From Arthrobacter sp. ATA002 (GTDB lineage Bacteria; Actinomycetota; Actinomycetes; Actinomycetales; Micrococcaceae), in the NCBI RefSeq assembly GCF_026898095.1, contig NZ_CP114015.1, positions 930,001-994,000 on the forward strand: a stretch of DNA of 64,000 nucleotides. The letters are read 5' to 3'. The notes beneath the pieces were generated by a model. The model had not been told where the DNA came from. It ran no database searches and saw nothing but the letters and a program-made list of their open reading frames with translations. The translations under genes and the position numbers were made by a program. Positions 60,230 through 64,000 of the stretch are shown here, piece after piece. The first letter of the stretch is position 1; each line of letters opens with the position of its first letter.

Positions 60230-61378
60230 TTAGCCTTCGCCGCGCAGCTGGCGGATGCCGTCCTGGACCACTGCGCGCAGGTCGCCGCCGTTTTCAGCAG
60301 CTATGCGGCGCTGCCGCTGGTAGCCCGCTCCACGTTCGATGATGGTGCGCACATCGGCCAGCTCGGCGGTGCAGCCGAGCTTCTCGGCTACCGGTGCCAG
60401 GCGCGGCAGGACGTCTTCGAGGAGGTGGTCGGTCACCAGCTTCTCGTTGCCCGCAGCGTCGAGGATGATGATGGCGTCCAGTCCATACCGGGCCGCGCGC
60501 CATTTGTTTTCCTGTACGTGCCACGGAGGCATGGTGGGAATGGTGCCGCCGTTGTCGAGGATGGTCGAGAACTCGTCCACCAGACACTGGGTCAGGGCGG
60601 CAAGGGCGCCAACGTCCTGAATAGTGGCCATTCCGTCACAGATGCGCATTTCAATAGTTCCCAGACCGGGAACCGGACGTACGTCCCAGCGGATCTCGCT
60701 GATCGAGTCGATGACTCCGGTGGTGAACATGTCCTGCACGTAGGACTCATACTCTGCCCAGGAACCGAACTGGAAAGGCAGCCCCGCCGTCGGCAGCTGC
60801 TGGAACATCAGCGCACGCTGCGACGCGTAACCGGTGTCCTCGCCCGACCAGTACGGGGAGGAAGCGGACAGAGCCTGGAAATGCGGGAAGTAATTGACCA
60901 GCCCGTCAAGGACCGGCAGCGCCTTGTCCCTGGAATCCAGGCCTACGTGCACATGTACGCCGTAAATGAGCATCTGCTGGCCCCACCACTGCGTACGGTC
61001 GATCAGCTTGGCGTAGCGTTCCTTGTCCGTGACCGGCTGTGACCGCGGGGCGCTGAACGGATGCGAACCGGAACAGAACAGTTCCACGCCCATGGGGTCG
61101 GTGACCCGGCGCAGGGCGTCGAGGGAGCGGGTCAGGTCTGCCTTGGCCTCGGCGACGGTGTTGCACACGCCGGTAACCAGCTCGACAGTATTCTCGAGGA
61201 GCTCCTGCTTAATGTGCGGATGCTCGTCATCTTCGCTGATGCCCGGATGCGCTGCGCTGACGCCGCGCAGGACTTCGTCCGCCACGGACACCAGATCTCC
61301 CGTGGTCCGGTCGACAAGTGCCAGCTCCCATTCAACGCCGAGCGTGGACTGAGCTGATTGGGCGAAACCGATTTCCAA
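60230..61378 (-). CDS. GCS2-family carboxylate-amine ligase (YbdK-like)
   Basis: It belongs to glutamate-cysteine ligase family 2, which forms an amide between a carboxylate and an amine using ATP; several members make gamma-glutamylcysteine-like products. The start is TTG 61378 with an AGGAGA ribosome site. The protein has 382 residues. LGVEWELALVDRTTGDLV is the N-terminal motif. GVHVHVGLDSRDKAL and VPGLGTIEMRICDG are conserved. Mycothiol producers do not need glutathione, so the true substrate is open. Confidence 0.87.
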   Translation of the reverse strand: MEIGFAQSAQSTLGVEWELALVDRTTGDLVSVADEVLRGVSAAHPGISEDDEHPHIKQELLENTVELVTGVCNTVAEAKADLTRSLDALRRVTDPMGVELFCSGSHPFSAPRSQPVTDKERYAKLIDRTQWWGQQMLIYGVHVHVGLDSRDKALPVLDGLVNYFPHFQALSASSPYWSGEDTGYASQRALMFQQLPTAGLPFQFGSWAEYESYVQDMFTTGVIDSISEIRWDVRPVPGLGTIEMRICDGMATIQDVGALAALTQCLVDEFSTILDNGGTIPTMPPWHVQENKWRAARYGLDAIIILDAAGNEKLVTDHLLEDVLPRLAPVAEKLGCTAELADVRTIIERGAGYQRQRRIAAENGGDLRAVVQDGIRQLRGEG

Positions 61379-61455
61379 ACTGTCTCCTGCTGTAATGCAT
61401 ATTCTTCGGAGGAACCCCGACCCGCATCATCGCGCTTGAGAACCCGGGTTCAATC

Positions 61456-62627
61456 CTAGCCGTGCAGGGGAGGCAAACCGTCCACCAGCCGGGACAGGGC
61501 ATCTGCGGTGAGCGCCGTGTACAGCGGGACGGCATCCGGATAGATGAATTCGCCGCGGGCATGCGCTCCGCCGCCGACGGCGCCCATGCCGCACAGCACC
61601 GGCACGCCCAGCGCGGCAACAAAGTTGGCGTCGCTGGCGCCGCCCACGGACGTATCCTGCAAGTCGAGGCCCATTGAATGGGCGGCTTCGCGGACAAGTG
61701 CCAGCAGCGGGTCGCCGGGCTGCGCCGTCATCGGCGGGCGGTTCCAGTAATGGTCGATTTCCAGGCGCACCCGGGGGTCACTGACCCCGACGGCGTCCAG
61801 CTCCCGGTCCACGCGCTCCATTTCGGCTGCCGTTTCCACCCGGATATCGATCGTGGCGCTGGCCCGCCCTGCGGAAACGTTGCTTCCTGAACCGCCCTCA
61901 ATGAGCCCCACGTTGACTGAGGTACCGCGGCTGAGATCGGCGACGCCGACGGCGGCCGTCACGAATTCCGCCAGCGCATGGATGGCGCTGGCGCCGCTGC
62001 CGGATCCAGCCCGGCATGGGCCTCCACCCCGGTGGAGGTTACGGTGAAGATGCCCACGCCCTTGCGGCCCGTCTTGACCGCTCCGCCGGCGGTGGCCTCC
62101 AGCACCAGGACGGCGTCGGCGTCGTGGGCGGCCTTTTCGATCGCTGCACGAGAGCCGTCTGAGCCGATTTCCTCATCGCCGTTGAAGAGGAAAGTTATCG
62201 TCGGACGAGGCTTTCCACTGTCCTGCAGGAGCTTCAACGCCCAGATTCCCTGGACCAGCCCGGTTTTCATGTCGAAGATGCCCGGGCCGGATAATGTCGT
62301 CCGGGCAGTGTCGTCGGTTCCTTCGGTGAGCGGCCATCCGGCCAGAGTGCCCGCCGGCCACACTGTGTCGTAGTGGGCCAGGATGAGCACGTGACCCGGC
62401 CCGGAACCCGGATAGGTGACTTTCAGCGTGGCGCCGAGAACACCGTCGTCCTCCAGCTGTTCAGCCGCCGGTGCGCCCAGCCGCAGCTGGATCAGGGAGC
62501 GCACCTGATTCAATCCGGCATCGAGCCCGGCGCGGTCCCTGCTGTAGGTTTCAATCTCCACCAGGGAAGCGATGTCGGCGATGATCTCGGGAAGGCTGGA
62601 GCGGGCGGTGTCGAGCAGGTTGTTCAT
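61456..62627 (-). CDS. M20 peptidase, carboxypeptidase-G2-like, apparent 1-base deletion
   Basis: This zinc metallopeptidase resembles glutamate carboxypeptidases that cut folate-type aminobenzoyl-glutamates. ATG 62627. Metal ligands: His in LILAHYDTVW, Asp in GIFDMKTG, Glu pair in FNGDEEIGS and Glu in VLVLEAT. GVEAHAGLDP begins the dimerisation domain. The frame fails at 61994-61995. One extra base gives AAGASAIHALAEFVTAAVGV and continues to TAG at 61458-61456, 390 residues. The next gene upstream on this strand is an AbgT transporter, which fits a shared substrate. Confidence 0.88.
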
Positions 62628-62703
62628 GGTTCTCCTGGTAGGGCAGTAACAGCACCGGGTGCAACGGAAACGGCGTGGAATGGGAACGACGTGGAACGGG
62701 AAC

Positions 62704-64000
62704 TTAGATCCCGAACGGAATGCCGAGCGCGTACCACAGCATGAAGAAGGCCATCCATACCACCCAGATGACCATGGCCAGCGGGATAGTGAAGGAAGCC
62801 AGGGTGCCGATACCTGCGGACTGGCGGTACTTTTGGACGAATCCCAGGGCCATCACGAAATAGGGGCTCATCGGAGTGACGCAGTTGGTGACGGAATCCG
62901 CGATCCGGTACATCGCCTGCGTCGTCGCCGGCTCTATGTCCAGGAGCATGAGCATTGGCACGAAAATCGGAGCGGCCAGCGACCACATGGCGGATCCAGA
63001 CGTGATGATGAAGTTCATGACCGAAATCAGGACGGCGATTCCGAGGAGGATGGCCCAGCCGGGTGCATTGATGCTGTCCAGGGTCCGTGCCCGCTGATGG
63101 CGAGGACTTCACCCATGCCCGTCCATTTGAAGTAGGCCAGGAACTGTGAAATGGCGAAAAACAGGACCAGGATCGGTGCCATCGACTTGATGCCCTCGAT
63201 CATGGCCCCCGTGACGTCGGAGCCACTCGTGAACGTTCCGGCCGAGCGCCCGTAGACGACGCCGATCACGGCGAAAAAGAGCCCGATGACAAAGGCCATG
63301 CCGCCGATGACCGGCGAGTTCAGCACTCCGCCCGCTTCTCCGCGGAAGGGGAGCCGGCGGGAATCAGCGATGCGGCCATTGCGGCCAGGAACAGCAGCGC
63401 GGTGATGCCGGCGAGGCGCAGTGCGCGGCGTTCGCGGGTGGAGATGCGCAGGTCGGCCACCGAGCCGGCTGGCTCGTCGCTGGCATCGGCTTCCAGATCC
63501 GGGCGTTTGGAAAGGACTTTCTCAACGACCACCGTGATGGTCAGGGAGATCAGGACGGAGGACGCCAGGCTGAAAAAGTAGTTGGCCAGCGGCGTGACGA
63601 CGACGGAGGAATCGATGGTGCCCGCAGCGGCCGTGGTGATGGAGGAAAGCAGGACGTCGGTGGTGGTGAGCGAGGGGGACGCGTCGTATCCGGCGGAAAT
63701 GGAGACGAAGGCGACAATGGCGCCTAGGACCGGGCTCTTGCCGACGGCCCGGAAAACCAGGGCTCCGAGGGGATCAGCGTTACGTAGGCAGCGTCTCCGG
63801 CCACATGGCCCAGCATGGCTGCCATGGCCAGGGCGAAGGTCACGTACTTGGCCGGGACCTTCGTGACGGTGTTCCGCAGCAGCGTGTCGATCAGGCCGCT
63901 CTTCTCCGCAATCGCGATGCCGAGCATGGTGGTCAGGATGGTTGCCAGCGGAGGAAACGACGCGAAGTTTGCGACGGCGTCACCGATCATGGTCTGGATG
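62704..64000 (-). CDS. AbgT-family transporter, N-terminus outside the window, three apparent 1-base deletions
   Basis: AbgT proteins move p-aminobenzoyl-glutamate or related compounds across the membrane. About 433 residues are visible. Helices include PLATILTTMLGIAIAEKSGL, AMAAMLGHVAGDAAYVTLIP and SAMWSLAAPIFVPMLMLL; TNCVTPMSPYFVM is a family signature. The frame breaks, in plus-strand positions, at 63769-63772 (restores LIPLGALVFRAV), 63348-63351 (restores AGSPFRGEAGGVLNS) and 63090-63092 (restores SGARTLDSINAPGW). The stop is TAA at 62706-62704. Confidence 0.87.

Noticed and set aside
59339-61042. 567-residue plus-strand frame across the DUF222 and GCS2 genes
   Set aside because: Both minus-strand genes have strong family motifs, and this frame spans the gap between them without meaning.

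Overview
The window is high-GC actinobacterial DNA. Gene order (rpoC; rpsL-rpsG-fusA-tuf; S10/spc/alpha operons; rplM-rpsI-glmM; glmS-acpS-nnr; alr-tsaE-tsaB-rimI-tsaD) and protein details such as SecY opening MLSAIGRAFRTPDLRRK and RpoA opening [12 protein letters not shown] point to Micrococcaceae, most likely Arthrobacter or a close relative. That assignment rests on recognition of these sequences, not on a search.

Layout. 1-3738: rpoC without its N-terminus. 3971-11427: a complete protocatechuate branch of the beta-ketoadipate pathway (pcaH, G, B, D, C, F, I, J and an IclR regulator) between rpoC and rpsL. 11767-16259: rpsL, rpsG, fusA, tuf. 16471-21080: a very large unassigned membrane protein with an internal 226-residue duplication, then a 43-residue membrane peptide. 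21588-26940: S10 operon. 27298-31412: spc operon. 31664-34389: secY, adk, map. 34644-38855: infA, rpmJ, rpsM, rpsK, rpoA, rplQ, truA. 39098-40078: rplM, rpsI. 40137-40245: an array of palindromic tandem repeats. 40462-46807: glmM, coaA (minus strand), glmS, and an acpS-nnr fusion, covering amino-sugar supply, CoA and ACP activation and NAD(P)HX repair. 46900-53162: glgX-treY-treZ, a glycogen-to-trehalose operon. 53200-54246: an aldo/keto reductase. 54328-58374: alr and the tsaE-tsaB-rimI-tsaD group. 58355-64000, all minus strand: a DUF222/HNH protein, a GCS2-type carboxylate-amine ligase, a carboxypeptidase-G2-like M20 peptidase and an AbgT-type transporter that leaves the window.

The main result of reading frame by frame concerns sequence quality. 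Fourteen points between 22.5 and 64 kb each need exactly one extra base to restore a family-typical protein. They lie in rplC, rplW, rplX, rpoA, glgX, treY (three), treZ, tsaE, the M20 gene and the transporter (three). All are apparent one-base losses, mostly next to G or C runs, and several hit essential genes. They create apparent oddities (an L3-L4 fusion, a TsaE-TsaB fusion, a split treY) that are better read as sequencing or assembly errors than as biology. None was detected before 22.5 kb. The acpS-nnr fusion is not explained by a single missing base and may be real.

Functionally, the pca genes feed aromatic carbon to succinyl-CoA and acetyl-CoA. The glg/tre genes convert glycogen to trehalose. 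The M20 plus AbgT pair suggests uptake and cleavage of aminobenzoyl-glutamate-like compounds. Several genes (coaA, truA, glmS, the 43-residue peptide) have a -10-like box placed so that the mRNA would begin at the start codon, which suggests leaderless transcripts. I found no rRNA, tRNA, insertion sequence or CRISPR array. The least explained items are the 1481-residue membrane protein and the repeat array before glmM.
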